A stretch of 64,000 nt of DNA from assembly GCA_017436255.1 (NCBI GenBank), contig JAFSDK010000012.1, positions 1 through 64,000 on the forward strand. The letters run 5' to 3'. The position numbers and the translations under genes are program-made. The notes below the pieces were generated by a model. It did not search any database, was not told the origin of the DNA, and saw only the letters and a program-made list of their open reading frames with translations. Shown here one piece after another: positions 35,010 through 43,875 of this stretch (position 1 is the first letter of the stretch; the number at the start of each line of letters is the position of its first letter). The DNA is from Clostridia bacterium (GTDB lineage: Bacteria > Bacillota > Clostridia > Oscillospirales > Acutalibacteraceae).

Positions 35010-35849
35010 ATGGAATCTGTAATACACAAAATACGATTTTTGCGCAGCGAAATGGGACCTAGTGAAAAAAGAATCGCCGATTATATACTGCAAAGCGCAT
35101 CAGAAATCACCGGTATTTCGATTAACGACCTTGCCGAAAAGTGCGGTTGCGGTAACGCGACGGTTGTGCGTTTTTCGCGCCGACTTGGTTTTGACGGTTT
35201 TCAAGCGCTAAAAATCGGTATCGCTACCGAGCTTGGCTCGACCTCCAGCATTAGCTCCAAAATTGAAAAAACCGACAGTTGTTTTGAAATTTTTTCAAAA
35301 CGAATTAACGATATTCAAATAGCACTTCAAACTACCGAAGACGTACTTGACCCCACCGCACTATCCGCAGCTGCCAAAAGAATTATGACGGCTGAGCGTA
35401 TTGTTATTTTTGGTCTTGGCAACTCTGCCGCTATCGCAAGTGATGCGGCACACAAATTTTTGCGATTAGGTCTTAACGCGCAGGCTTGTTGCGACAACCA
35501 TTTGCAAGCAATAATAGCATCACATCTTGACGAGAAGGCAGTTGCAATAGGTATTTCTCACTCGGGTGCATCAAGCGACGTAGTAGAGGCGCTTCGTATT
35601 GCCAAAGAACGTAACGCCACTACGGTATGTATCACCAAGCACGGCGATTCCCCTATTATTCACGCTTCGGATATAGTGCTTTTTACCAAGGCTGAAGAAA
35701 CGCGCCACTCAATTTTGGCGCTCAGTTCTCGTATTGCGCAACTTGCCATATTTGATGCAATTTATACCTACATCGTAGTAAATACCGATAAGTCGGCAAT
35801 GCAGGCAATTTATAACACTGAAATTGCCCTACAAAACAAAAAATATTAA
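35010..35849 (+). CDS. MurR/RpiR family transcriptional regulator
   Basis: 279 aa. The N-terminal helix-turn-helix (residues about 1-78) contains LAEKCGCGNATVVRFSRRLGFDGFQALKIG, and the C-terminal SIS domain (about 105-250) contains GLGNSAAIASDAAHKFLRLG and the phosphosugar-site ISHSGASSDVVEAL. These regulators sense sugar phosphates. Its position just before galT (70-base gap, own promoter for galT) suggests control of a galactose or amino-sugar pathway. GAGGTG precedes the ATG. Confidence 0.92.
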   Translation: MESVIHKIRFLRSEMGPSEKRIADYILQSASEITGISINDLAEKCGCGNATVVRFSRRLGFDGFQALKIGIATELGSTSSISSKIEKTDSCFEIFSKRINDIQIALQTTEDVLDPTALSAAAKRIMTAERIVIFGLGNSAAIASDAAHKFLRLGLNAQACCDNHLQAIIASHLDEKAVAIGISHSGASSDVVEALRIAKERNATTVCITKHGDSPIIHASDIVLFTKAEETRHSILALSSRIAQLAIFDAIYTYIVVNTDKSAMQAIYNTEIALQNKKY

Positions 35850-35858
35850 CAAGGCGCA

Positions 35859-35887
35859 TTGACATACACAAAATTACTATGTATAAT
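35859..35887 (+). promoter_or_regulatory. galT promoter
   Basis: Perfect consensus: TTGACA at 35859-35864, 17-base spacer, TATAAT at 35882-35887. Confidence 0.8.
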
Positions 35888-35919
35888 TTTTATATATACT
35901 ATATAGGGAGATATTTTAA

Positions 35920-37413
35920 GTGATTTATAATAGCATTAAAAAACTTATTACTTACGGACTTGAAAAAGAACTTTTTAAGGAACAGGACAAAATTTATGTT
36001 ACCAATCAGGTTATCGACGCTTTGCAACTTGACGAATATGTTGAGCAAGCCGAAACCTATACAGACGTTGACCTTGAATCTACCTTAAAAGAGATTCTTG
36101 GCTATGCGGTTGAAAAAGGTATTATTGAGGATAGCATTGTATACCGCGACCTTTTTGACACACGCATTATGGGACTTATGATGCCCCGTCCGAGCGAAGT
36201 AACCGAAAAATTTTATAACCTTTATCAGCAGGATGCTTTAAAGGCAACCGATTATTTCTATCAAATAAGTTGCGATTCCGACTATATTCGTCGTTACAGA
36301 ATAAAGAAAGACCTTAAATGGCTTACCGATACGGAGTATGGTCAGCTTGAAATCACTATAAACCTTTCTAAGCCCGAAAAGGACCCCAAGGCCATTGCCG
36401 CCGCTAAAGCGGCACCTCAGGCAGGCTATCCGAAGTGCCTTTTGTGTAAAGAGAACGAGGGTTATGCAGGCCGAGTAAACAGTCCCGCAAGACAAAATCA
36501 CCGCATCATCCCCTTGACCATAAACAGTCAACCTTGGTCTTTCCAATATTCGCCCTACGTTTATTATAACGAGCATTGTATTGTGTTTAATTCACAGCAT
36601 ACACCAATGCAGATAAATGACGATACCTTTGTAAAGTTGTTTGACTTTGTAAAGTTATTCCCCCACTATTTTGTAGGCTCAAATGCCGATTTACCGATAG
36701 TTGGCGGCTCAATACTAAGTCACGACCATTTCCAAGGCGGTCACCATACCTTTGCTATGGCAAAGGCGCCTATTGAAACTGCTGTTTCTTTTGACGGCTT
36801 TGACGACGTGCAAGCAGGCATTGTTAAATGGCCCATGTCGGTTATTCGTCTTAGAAGTGAAAACACCGACCGCATAATCACACTTGCCCGTAAAATTTTG
36901 GCTGCTTGGCGCGGTTATACTGACGAAAGCGCATTTATCTTTGCCGAAAGCAATGGTGAACCCCACAACACCATTACACCTATTGCGCGTAAAAACGGCG
37001 ATAAGTTTGAACTCGATTTGGTGCTTAGAAACAACATCACAACACCCGAGCATCCGCTTGGTGTTTACCATCCACACAAGGAACTTCATAACATCAAAAA
37101 GGAAAATATCGGTCTTATTGAGGTTATGGGTCTCGCTGTACTCCCCGCTCGTCTTAAAGACGAAATGGCTATGCTTAAAGAGGCTATTATTGCAGGCACC
37201 GATTTAAGACAAGATGAAGTCCTTGCTAAACACGCCGACTGGGTTGACAGCTTTGTTGCCAAGTATGAAAAAATCGATGAAACCAATGCACAGAAAATTA
37301 TCGAAGATGAAATTGGTCTTGTTTTCTCAAAGGTTTTGGAGCATGCCGGCGTTTATAAACGTAATGAGCAAGGCAAATCCGATTTTATGCGCTTTATAAA
37401 TTCTGTAAAATAA
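35920..37413 (+). CDS. galT: UDP-glucose--hexose-1-phosphate uridylyltransferase (class II GalT)
   Basis: 497 aa, the length and character of the Gram-positive class II GalT, not the shorter E. coli type. Landmarks are the CLLCKENEGYAGR cysteine pair, RQNHRIIPL, and the active-site region GGSILSHDHFQGGHHTF. It transfers UMP between UDP-glucose and galactose-1-phosphate in the Leloir pathway. The start is GTG with GGGAG upstream, and MIYNSIKKLITYGLE matches family N-termini. galK and galE are not in the window. Confidence 0.93.
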   Translation: MIYNSIKKLITYGLEKELFKEQDKIYVTNQVIDALQLDEYVEQAETYTDVDLESTLKEILGYAVEKGIIEDSIVYRDLFDTRIMGLMMPRPSEVTEKFYNLYQQDALKATDYFYQISCDSDYIRRYRIKKDLKWLTDTEYGQLEITINLSKPEKDPKAIAAAKAAPQAGYPKCLLCKENEGYAGRVNSPARQNHRIIPLTINSQPWSFQYSPYVYYNEHCIVFNSQHTPMQINDDTFVKLFDFVKLFPHYFVGSNADLPIVGGSILSHDHFQGGHHTFAMAKAPIETAVSFDGFDDVQAGIVKWPMSVIRLRSENTDRIITLARKILAAWRGYTDESAFIFAESNGEPHNTITPIARKNGDKFELDLVLRNNITTPEHPLGVYHPHKELHNIKKENIGLIEVMGLAVLPARLKDEMAMLKEAIIAGTDLRQDEVLAKHADWVDSFVAKYEKIDETNAQKIIEDEIGLVFSKVLEHAGVYKRNEQGKSDFMRFINSVK

Positions 37414-37424
37414 TAAAAAATGCT

Positions 37425-37463
37425 TGATTTTTGCGTCACCTGTCTGTATAATAGTCAGGTGAC
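37425..37463 (+). promoter_or_regulatory. tRNA-Ser promoter inside an inverted repeat
   Basis: TTGATT is separated by 17 bases from TATAAT at 37447-37452. The -10 box lies in the loop of an inverted repeat, GTCACCTG (37435-37442) and CAGGTGAC (37456-37463). Confidence 0.65.
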
Positions 37464-37470
37464 CAAATAT

Positions 37471-37563
37471 GGAGATGTCGCCTAGTCCGGTCGAGGGCGC
37501 ACGATTGGAAATCGTGTAACTGTTAATCGCAGTTCGAGAGTTCGAATCTCTCCATCTCCGCCA
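37471..37563 (+). tRNA. tRNA-Ser (anticodon GGA)
   Basis: Acceptor GGAGATG pairs with CATCTCC, followed by discriminator G and an encoded CCA at 37561-37563. The anticodon stem CACGA/TCGTG encloses loop TTGGAAA, giving anticodon GGA at 37507-37509. A long variable arm (GTAACTGTTAATCGCAGTTCG region) and T-loop GTTCGAATC are typical of serine tRNA. Confidence 0.97.
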
Positions 37564-37641
37564 AAAATAAAGAACCATACCTTACGTATGGTTCTTTATT
37601 TTCTGTGGTACTGAGGTATCGAACGTAGTTCGCCGACGCAG
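37560..37641. repeat. 82-bp direct repeat, copy 1
   Basis: It starts at the last base of tRNA-Ser and CCA, contains a terminator hairpin (AAGAACCATAC/GTATGGTTCTT), and ends GTTCGCCGACGCAG. It recurs at 37960-38041 with two mismatches, exactly 400 bp away. Confidence 0.9.
37564..37602 (+). terminator. tRNA-Ser terminator
   Basis: AAAATAAAGAACCATAC pairs with GTATGGTTCTTTATTTT directly after the CCA. Confidence 0.88.
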
Positions 37642-37959
37642 CCGCAGGGGCGCGATAGCCCTTGTGGTCTGCCAAAGTCTCGAGTAAGGCAGTTTTTTCG
37701 GTAACACTCGGAGTGTTCGAAAAAACGCCGACGCAGAGTATCTCTCTTTTGTCCGCCAAATAAAAATACCACACCTCGTGTGTGGTATTTTTATTTTGTG
37801 ATATTATTTGAGATGAGAACTCTCGAAGAGAGTTCGTCGAAGCAGTCCAAAATGCGCGATAGCATTTTGGAACTGTGAAGTCGGCAGCACGAAGATTTTG
37901 CCGCAACTGCTCGGAGCAGTCGGCATAAATCAAGAGCGCACCGTATCTCTCTTTTCAAT
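37642..37959. repeat. Hairpin array between the 82-bp repeats
   Basis: Gene-free. It holds a series of hairpins: GGGCGCGATAGCCC, AACACTCGGAGTGTT, a terminator-like AAAAATACCACAC/GTGTGGTATTTTT (37762-37792), GAACTCTCGAAGAGAGTTC, TCCAAAATGC/GCATTTTGGA, and ACTGCTCGGAGCAGT. A block GTATCTCTCTTTT ending in GCCA precedes each of the two later terminators, as if tRNA 3' ends had been copied and decayed. No coding capacity is credible. Confidence 0.6.
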
Positions 37960-38041
37960 GCCAAAAATAAAGAACCATACCTTACGTATGGTTCTTTATT
38001 TTTTGTGGTACTGAGGTATCGAAAGTAGTTCGCCGACGCAG
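37960..38041. repeat. 82-bp direct repeat, copy 2
   Basis: Second copy, with the same terminator hairpin at 37964-38004. The short block CGCCGACGCAGAGTATCT that follows also occurs near 37726. Confidence 0.9.
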
Positions 38042-38067
38042 AGTATCTATGGGGTTTAACAAAAATA

Positions 38068-38460
38068 TTATTCTGCTATTTCCCAATAAGTAGGATAATC
38101 AGCAGGCGACCATACACAAACTACTCCGTCAGGCGCAACACAGGTGTATGTTTTTCCATCAAAAATGCATTTGTCACCATTGTAATACCATTTACCATCG
38201 GCAAATTCCGCAACTGTTTCTGTGTTATCGACTGAAGTATTTCCTTTTTCCAACACAGAAAGTCTTTTTTCAAGGTCATTAAGTTTTGCGAGTACATCAA
38301 CACTGTACTCGGTTTTTGCACCGTTTCTTGCAAGTAAGCAAAGTTCAGCGTATTCTTCTTCGCTAACGTCACCTTGTAGCCACAACATCTTGATTTTTTT
38401 AAGTATATCGGTGAGGTTATAATCACCATTTTTTATTACATCTTTTACTACGTTATACAT
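38068..38460 (-). CDS. Small phage tail-associated protein with carbohydrate-binding-like end
   Basis: 130 aa. The N-terminal half is helical, resembling the small XkdX-type proteins after tail genes (LTDILKKIKMLWLQGDVSEEEYAEL), and includes a short coiled coil (LNDLEKRLSVLEKG). The C-terminal 45 residues (WYYNGDKCIFDGKTYTCVAPDGVVC...PTYWEIAE) resemble a small chitin- or cellulose-binding module of the CBM5/12 type. AAAGGAG precedes the ATG. It is the last gene of the three-gene tail-fibre cassette, 14 bases after the collagen-like gene. Function inferred from context. Confidence 0.65.
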   Translation of the reverse strand: MYNVVKDVIKNGDYNLTDILKKIKMLWLQGDVSEEEYAELCLLARNGAKTEYSVDVLAKLNDLEKRLSVLEKGNTSVDNTETVAEFADGKWYYNGDKCIFDGKTYTCVAPDGVVCVWSPADYPTYWEIAE

Positions 38461-38474
38461 AATCTTTTACTCCT

Positions 38475-39944
38475 TTAAGTATTTAATATTGCTTGTGCCA
38501 ATTCTGCAAATTTATTGTCGATATAGGTCTTTGTATCAACATTGTATGTAACATTTATATTCGCACCGTTATTGTCAGCTATAATAGTCATATTAGGTGA
38601 TATGCTTGTAAGACCTGTAACTGTACCATCTGCGTTTACGAGAGCGGTTTGTGGCTCTATATATGGCTCATATTCTGTTGCGGTGTCACCAAACTCTACC
38701 AAGACATTTTGAGTTTGTAAATTTTCTTTTGATTCTGCTGTCCAAGTATTTGTGGATATGATAAACAAGTATTTTAAATCTATCATTGCTTGGGTAAGCG
38801 TGTAAGTGTGTTTATTACTTTGTACTTGATAAGTAGCATCACCACCGACATGATTAGATATTTTGTACATGTAAATATCTTTCGTTGATATTGTTATTTT
38901 TGTGCCTACAGCATAATGTGATATATCTAATACGTAAGGACCGTTATAAATATCCGTACAATTTCCATAAGTATCTATATCAAACAAATTCTTACCATAC
39001 CTACTTACATTAACTGTACTTAAATCTACGTATGGTGTATATTCTGTTGCGGTAGTGCCATATTCTACTTGTAATTCATCTTTAAAATTATTGTAGGCTG
39101 TTATGTCAAAATATACAGATACATACCCGTCCACCGATGTAAACGTTTGAGATTTATTACACAAACCATCATTTGTATTATGGTATAACCACTTTTGTTC
39201 TAGGCTTCCTCCTGAATTAGTTCCGTTATCCCTAATATAGCAATATCCACCTAAGCCCATTGGATGCTTCTGTGATAATGATACTGTTACTGTGTTACCC
39301 TTACCTACCCATATAAGCAAGTATCTATAACCGATAATAACTAAATAATCTCCGTAAGGTATTGATTTATCAAATAAATTCTTACTACTTACTTTAACCC
39401 CTAAATTGTGTTCTATCGGTGATACGTCATTTGCCGATACAACCAAACCGCTAACTGTATTTTTGATAGCAGCAGAAAATGTGTTGTTGGCATATTGTTT
39501 GTTCGCATCGACCGCTTCTGCTACCGCAATACCGCTTTGTGCATTTGAACTGTCAGGGTCATGGGTTTGGTCAAGGTTTATAATAGTTCCGTCCTCACCC
39601 TTGTCACCTTTATCGCCCTTATCGCCTTTTTCTCCTTTATCGCCTTTTTCTCCTTTATCGCCTTTGTCGCCTTTAACACCTTGTGGACCAGATGCGCCCG
39701 TATCACCCTTGTCACCTTTAACACCTTGAATGCCACGGATGCCTTGTTCACCTTTAGGACCTTTTTTCCATCCTAAACTATTGAAAGCATTTATTCCGTC
39801 ACCTATTTTAAGCCATTCTCCGTTTACACCATCGGTTACAACTGCCGGTTCCCCTTTCTCGAGTACGGGGTTTAATCTCTGCCAATTTTCAAGTGTATCA
39901 CTACGAAACGCATATCTCGCATTTAAAAATATTCTATCTGCCAT
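38475..39944 (-). CDS. Collagen-repeat phage tail fibre protein
   Basis: 489 aa. The N-terminal 60 residues (RIFLNARYAFRSDTLENWQ, then KIGDGINAFNSLGW) resemble the N-terminal domain of phage tail-fibre/tropism proteins. Residues 62 to about 119 are 19 uninterrupted GXY triplets, mostly GDK and GEK, which would form a collagen-like triple helix. The remaining 370 residues are beta-rich, with two TEYTPY/TEYEPY repeats typical of receptor-binding tail proteins. ATG at 39944 follows GGGAGG. The fibre lies 14 bases after the baseplate-like gene. No other phage structural genes are nearby. Confidence 0.8.
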   Translation of the reverse strand: MADRIFLNARYAFRSDTLENWQRLNPVLEKGEPAVVTDGVNGEWLKIGDGINAFNSLGWKKGPKGEQGIRGIQGVKGDKGDTGASGPQGVKGDKGDKGEKGDKGEKGDKGDKGDKGEDGTIINLDQTHDPDSSNAQSGIAVAEAVDANKQYANNTFSAAIKNTVSGLVVSANDVSPIEHNLGVKVSSKNLFDKSIPYGDYLVIIGYRYLLIWVGKGNTVTVSLSQKHPMGLGGYCYIRDNGTNSGGSLEQKWLYHNTNDGLCNKSQTFTSVDGYVSVYFDITAYNNFKDELQVEYGTTATEYTPYVDLSTVNVSRYGKNLFDIDTYGNCTDIYNGPYVLDISHYAVGTKITISTKDIYMYKISNHVGGDATYQVQSNKHTYTLTQAMIDLKYLFIISTNTWTAESKENLQTQNVLVEFGDTATEYEPYIEPQTALVNADGTVTGLTSISPNMTIIADNNGANINVTYNVDTKTYIDNKFAELAQAILNT

Positions 39945-39958
39945 TTTTAACATCCTCC

Positions 39959-41209
39959 CTATGCAATTCTCTGCCAACAATATGCTACGACATAAGGCGG
40001 CATATTGTTATGTGCTTCATTATTACCAAAGTTGATTTCAGCACGGTCTGAATATTTTTCAACGCCTTCTTCATGCGTGTGAGTTGTAGCGCCTGACGCA
40101 CTAACAACCTTAGCACCCGTACCCGCGTTATATCCCTTGGTTACAATACCGCTTGTGCCAATACCGCTTTCAGCCTGCAATACCATATCAGCAATAAGAC
40201 CGTAGGTTTTAGGAAGTTGACCTTGAGTGAGTGCTACCTCTGCGACACCGCCTACCTCACCCGCAGCGTAGTTATCACCTGCGGCTAAAATAAACCTATC
40301 CTTAATCTGCTGCCAAACACCACCGAATATTTCTGATGGATTGGTTGGATCGGCACTAAAATAGTACGAACCTACAGGATGTGCCGCTAATTTTGCCTCA
40401 ATCATTGCCTGTTCTACCGCGGCGGATGTTGCTTCATCAACTGCTTCTGAAACGGCTAGATCGACAACCCTCTGCATAGCCGCTTCAATAGAGTTATCTA
40501 TGTCGTCCCTTAGAGCATAATTTTTAAGTGCATTAGAAATTACTTTGTTTTGAATAGCATTGTTACTTGTATCTGACAGGCTACCGTCTATAGCCACTTC
40601 TACGCTCATTTGGCTTTGTGCATCACCGCCTAAAAAAATAATTTCGGCACCACCCTCAAGCGAGAGCTTTGCCTGTAAAGTTTTTTGCATAGCATCACTA
40701 GCTACTTTAGCGTCTGACTCTGCCGATGCCGCCGATTCCAACACCTCCGAATGCATTTGACTGACCGATTGTTCCATAGCTGAAAGGTTTTCTGCTATAT
40801 CCTGCTCTGAATACTGCTCACGCGTAACACTATCAAAATAAATACGTGCAGGTTTGCTGTAAAATGTACCAACCTCATTATCTTCACTATCTAACAAAGT
40901 AATTACAAGGGTTGATTGAAACGGCTCACCTGACATAGTTATCATTAACGGTATATCGCGCGTGATAACTTCATTTATAGGCTCAATATTTCCAGACGGT
41001 TGATAGCCCGCCACCGGCGAATCAAAATCAATTCGGTAAACTGACTTTTTTGCCAACTTATAATTAGTTTTAAGTTTTTCCTTTAAAGCCGGCTCTAAAA
41101 CGTACGAAACACTTGTTGCATTGTTTTCGTACTGTATGCCACCCCACTGAGACGTTTCGGGTGACACAGTGTTTTCATTGACGGTATAATTAATTTTTCT
41201 TACCGACAT
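39959..41209 (-). CDS. Phage baseplate upper/tail-tip collar-like protein
   Basis: 416 aa. The N-terminal 140 residues resemble BppU-type baseplate proteins (VYRIDFDSP...ITRDIPLMITMSG). A long helical region follows (residues about 145-290, rich in Ala and Ser). The C-terminal part is a tail-collar-like domain: HPVGSYYFSADPTNPSEIFGGVWQQIKDRFILAAG, ending HNNMPPYVVAYCWQRIA. GGGAGG precedes the ATG. It is the first gene of the cassette, read from a perfect-consensus promoter flanked by two palindromes. Confidence 0.78.
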   Translation of the reverse strand: MSVRKINYTVNENTVSPETSQWGGIQYENNATSVSYVLEPALKEKLKTNYKLAKKSVYRIDFDSPVAGYQPSGNIEPINEVITRDIPLMITMSGEPFQSTLVITLLDSEDNEVGTFYSKPARIYFDSVTREQYSEQDIAENLSAMEQSVSQMHSEVLESAASAESDAKVASDAMQKTLQAKLSLEGGAEIIFLGGDAQSQMSVEVAIDGSLSDTSNNAIQNKVISNALKNYALRDDIDNSIEAAMQRVVDLAVSEAVDEATSAAVEQAMIEAKLAAHPVGSYYFSADPTNPSEIFGGVWQQIKDRFILAAGDNYAAGEVGGVAEVALTQGQLPKTYGLIADMVLQAESGIGTSGIVTKGYNAGTGAKVVSASGATTHTHEEGVEKYSDRAEINFGNNEAHNNMPPYVVAYCWQRIA

Positions 41210-41289
41210 TTTATTCCTCCCTTAAATTATTGTTCAGTAGGGGCTGAACGGCATTTAAGGAAATATTAAATGTGTTGCACGACCTGTTA

Positions 41290-41368
41290 ATTACTAAATT
41301 CAGTAATTACATATACTATTATAGCATTTGTTGCGCGTTTGTCAAGATATTTTTACTGAATTAAGTAA
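41290..41368 (-). promoter_or_regulatory. Repressible promoter of the tail-fibre cassette
   Basis: On the minus strand: TTGACA (41340-41345), 16-base spacer, TATAAT (41318-41323). Palindromes TTACTAAATTCAGTAA (41291-41306) and TTACTGAATTAAGTAA (41353-41368) lie on each side, as for a phage-type repressor. No adjacent repressor gene is seen. Confidence 0.75.
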
Positions 41369-41450
41369 TATTTTCTCGTTATTTTATATTTGCTTTTATT
41401 AAATGTTTGTGTTATTATATAAAAGGAAAAATTTGTCGGAGATGAATATT

Positions 41451-42254
41451 GTGACATACATATACATTTGTGCGTCGGTAGTACTTTCTACCGTTACTGC
41501 CATGCTCTCAGGCGTTAATGCTACGCTTGTTTGGAAAATCCCACTTTTTGCAGTAGGATATTTCGTAACGCTTATTTTACTTCATGCAATAATTTTAGGT
41601 ATATCCATTTGGGCGGTAGATCTGAAAAAAAATAATGCCCGCATTAGCCGTTACTACCGCGTATTAACCCTTGCAACACTTGATTTGTTATTTGGTACAT
41701 TAGGTATTCGTATACATACAACAGGTCTTGAAAAGGTACCTACAGATAAAAAGTTTTTACTTGTAAGTAACCACACCTACGATTTTGACCCTGCAATTTT
41801 TATGCACGTAATGCCTAAAATTGACATCGGATTTGTTGGTAAAAAAGAAATTTATACAGATATGCTTGCTATTGCCAAGGTTATGCACAAACTAAACGGT
41901 CTACCGCTTGACCGCGAGAACAACCGCAATGCCGTTAAGACAATATCGAAAGCATCAGAATATATCAAAAGCGACCTTTGTTCAATGGGTATATTCCCTG
42001 AAGGTTATTGCAGTCTTACAGGCGAACTCCTACCATTTAGGAATGGTGCTTTTAAAATTGCCAAAAAGGCACACTGCCCTATTGTTGTGGCAACTATATC
42101 CAACACAAGAATTATTCTTAAAAACATTTTCCGCCGACCCACCGATATTTACCTTGATATTTTAGAGGTAATTGATACTGATGAAGTTGACTCTTTATCT
42201 ACGGCCGAATTAAGCGATAAAATTTACCCCATTATAAAAGATAATATGCGATAA
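41451..42254 (+). CDS. 1-acyl-sn-glycerol-3-phosphate acyltransferase family protein
   Basis: About 267 aa with two N-terminal membrane segments, then a PlsC domain: NHTYDFD (catalytic His-Asp), GLPLDRENNRNA, and FPEGYCS. It acylates a lysolipid, most often lysophosphatidate in phospholipid synthesis. The start is uncertain: GTG at 41451 lies nine bases after CGGAG, while ATGs at 41442 and 41403 are in frame but poorly placed. Together with the zinc-ribbon homologue at 6214-7464 the window encodes two such enzymes. Confidence 0.85.
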   Translation: MTYIYICASVVLSTVTAMLSGVNATLVWKIPLFAVGYFVTLILLHAIILGISIWAVDLKKNNARISRYYRVLTLATLDLLFGTLGIRIHTTGLEKVPTDKKFLLVSNHTYDFDPAIFMHVMPKIDIGFVGKKEIYTDMLAIAKVMHKLNGLPLDRENNRNAVKTISKASEYIKSDLCSMGIFPEGYCSLTGELLPFRNGAFKIAKKAHCPIVVATISNTRIILKNIFRRPTDIYLDILEVIDTDEVDSLSTAELSDKIYPIIKDNMR

Positions 42255-42290
42255 AAAATGCACTATACAGAACTGTATAGTGCATTTTTA
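42254..42290. terminator. Bidirectional terminator
   Basis: AAAAATGCACTATACAG pairs with CTGTATAGTGCATTTTT between convergent genes. Confidence 0.88.
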
Positions 42291-42298
42291 TTTCAACC

Positions 42299-43864
42299 TT
42301 ATTTAGTTAGCTCAAGGGCATTTTGAGCCTCAATATACGGCAACGTGTACGAGAAAATATCTTTATCTTCATTTTCTCTTATACGCTTAATACTACTAAG
42401 TTTGTCAGAAATCATATAATACGTAGCCTTTTGCTCATAGGTTGCTTCATTTTGTTGTACCTTTGGTTTCAAATCTTGCTGCAAGCGAACAAGTTCAGGT
42501 ATTGCCGCATCGCCGAGCTCTACCGTTGCATCAACGTCAAATTCTTCAATGCTTCCTTCAATATATCTGTCAACGTTGTATTTAGCAATAATTCTATCAA
42601 CGTTTGAGAGTGATAACGCACCAAACATTACCACCAATATACTGAGTGATAATGCCACAACCTTAATTTTAGGAACAAACTGCTTGATGGCAATAAATAT
42701 GAAAATCAAAGCTAAAACAATCATCAACCATGTTGAGTATACCCTTTTTTGAGTAAGTCCGTAACAATCGATATACATAACCATTTTGGCAACGGCGGTT
42801 GATATTAACGCCAAAGTAAACACCGAGAAAATAACAGATAGTATTTTAAGCGATAAGGACGGCTTACCGTTATTTCGTTTCATTAGCAGTGCCACTACCG
42901 TGATAATAGCGAGATTTATACAAGAAACGGTACATAGTTGGAAGAAGCCTTCACGCGCATACTCGGCATAGCTAAATTCATCAGGTAAAACACCTGTAAA
43001 TCCTGACAAATAATATTTTGACTGCGAAATAAAGAAAACCACATAAATAAGTAATATCGGTATAACGGCCGCTAAAACCGTAATAATCGGGGCAATTTTA
43101 ATTTTATTTGAAAGCGCCCTACAGTCCTTTACGGTTGCGAAATTTTGGCACTTGTGCGCGGTCGACGAAGTATACAGACCGAAAACGTACATTGCTATTG
43201 GTATAGCAAACCCAATACTAACAAACTGTGAAAATACATCAAATGCAGAAAAATCAAATATTTCGCTAAAAAGTTTTGTAAAACCACTATCGTATGATAA
43301 TTGTGAAAATACAATAGCGGTAGGTATTATAGCAATACCGCAACCAATAAGTAATTTTAAAATAACCTTTCCGCTACCCTTTGCCTTGCCTGAAAATAAC
43401 GCCTTAAACACCCAACCGAAAGAGGCAAAAGGCATAACGAAAATCGCCTTGAAAAAGTCGATAAGAATATAATTTGAAAAGCCCTTTTCGGTTCTGTTAG
43501 CCGTAGCAGAAAGAATAAAATACATATACGCTACTATGGCATATAAATAAGCGTAAGCACCCAAAAAGGTATTAGAGGTAATTACAAGCGTAAAGGAAAT
43601 AAGCACTGCCGAAATTGCCGCTAGCGTTGGTAGCACGCCTATTTTTTCACCCCTTATTTTAAAGACAATAAAGGTTATAACAAACGCGCCTAAAACAAGC
43701 AAAAATCCGCCCAAAGTACTCTCTTTAACCGGAAATGCTCTGCAAAACAGATAACCTATTATTAAAGTTATCCAGGCAAAAATGCTATCAATCACATTGA
43801 ATTGAATTTCTTCCTTTACCGGTTCTGTTGTTTCTACTGCTTCATAAATATCTTGGTCTACCAT
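42299..43864 (-). CDS. DUF4173 family membrane protein
   Basis: 521 aa with about twelve hydrophobic segments and a C-terminal soluble tail of about 90 residues (from FDVDATVELGDAAIP). The EYAREGFFQLC motif and the NVDRIIAKYNVDRYI segment after the last membrane helix are typical of the DUF4173/DUF4153 family. Its function is unknown. The XRE gene and DUF2975 gene precede it on the same strand with gaps of 11 and 10 bases. This DUF2975-XRE-DUF4173 order suggests one regulated membrane module. Confidence 0.8.
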   Translation of the reverse strand: MVDQDIYEAVETTEPVKEEIQFNVIDSIFAWITLIIGYLFCRAFPVKESTLGGFLLVLGAFVITFIVFKIRGEKIGVLPTLAAISAVLISFTLVITSNTFLGAYAYLYAIVAYMYFILSATANRTEKGFSNYILIDFFKAIFVMPFASFGWVFKALFSGKAKGSGKVILKLLIGCGIAIIPTAIVFSQLSYDSGFTKLFSEIFDFSAFDVFSQFVSIGFAIPIAMYVFGLYTSSTAHKCQNFATVKDCRALSNKIKIAPIITVLAAVIPILLIYVVFFISQSKYYLSGFTGVLPDEFSYAEYAREGFFQLCTVSCINLAIITVVALLMKRNNGKPSLSLKILSVIFSVFTLALISTAVAKMVMYIDCYGLTQKRVYSTWLMIVLALIFIFIAIKQFVPKIKVVALSLSILVVMFGALSLSNVDRIIAKYNVDRYIEGSIEEFDVDATVELGDAAIPELVRLQQDLKPKVQQNEATYEQKATYYMISDKLSSIKRIRENEDKDIFSYTLPYIEAQNALELTK

Positions 43865-43875
43865 ATAAAAGCCTC

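Noticed and set aside
37327..37933. Minus-strand frames across tRNA-Ser and the hairpin array
   Set aside because: They are antisense readings of the tRNA and repeats, a well-known source of false proteins, and have no ribosome sites.
39406..40035. Plus-strand frames opposite the tail-fibre gene
   Set aside because: Their length comes from the collagen-type codon repeat read on the other strand.
37471..41209. Complete prophage integrated at tRNA-Ser
   Set aside because: Only three tail genes are present, without integrase, packaging, capsid or lysis genes.
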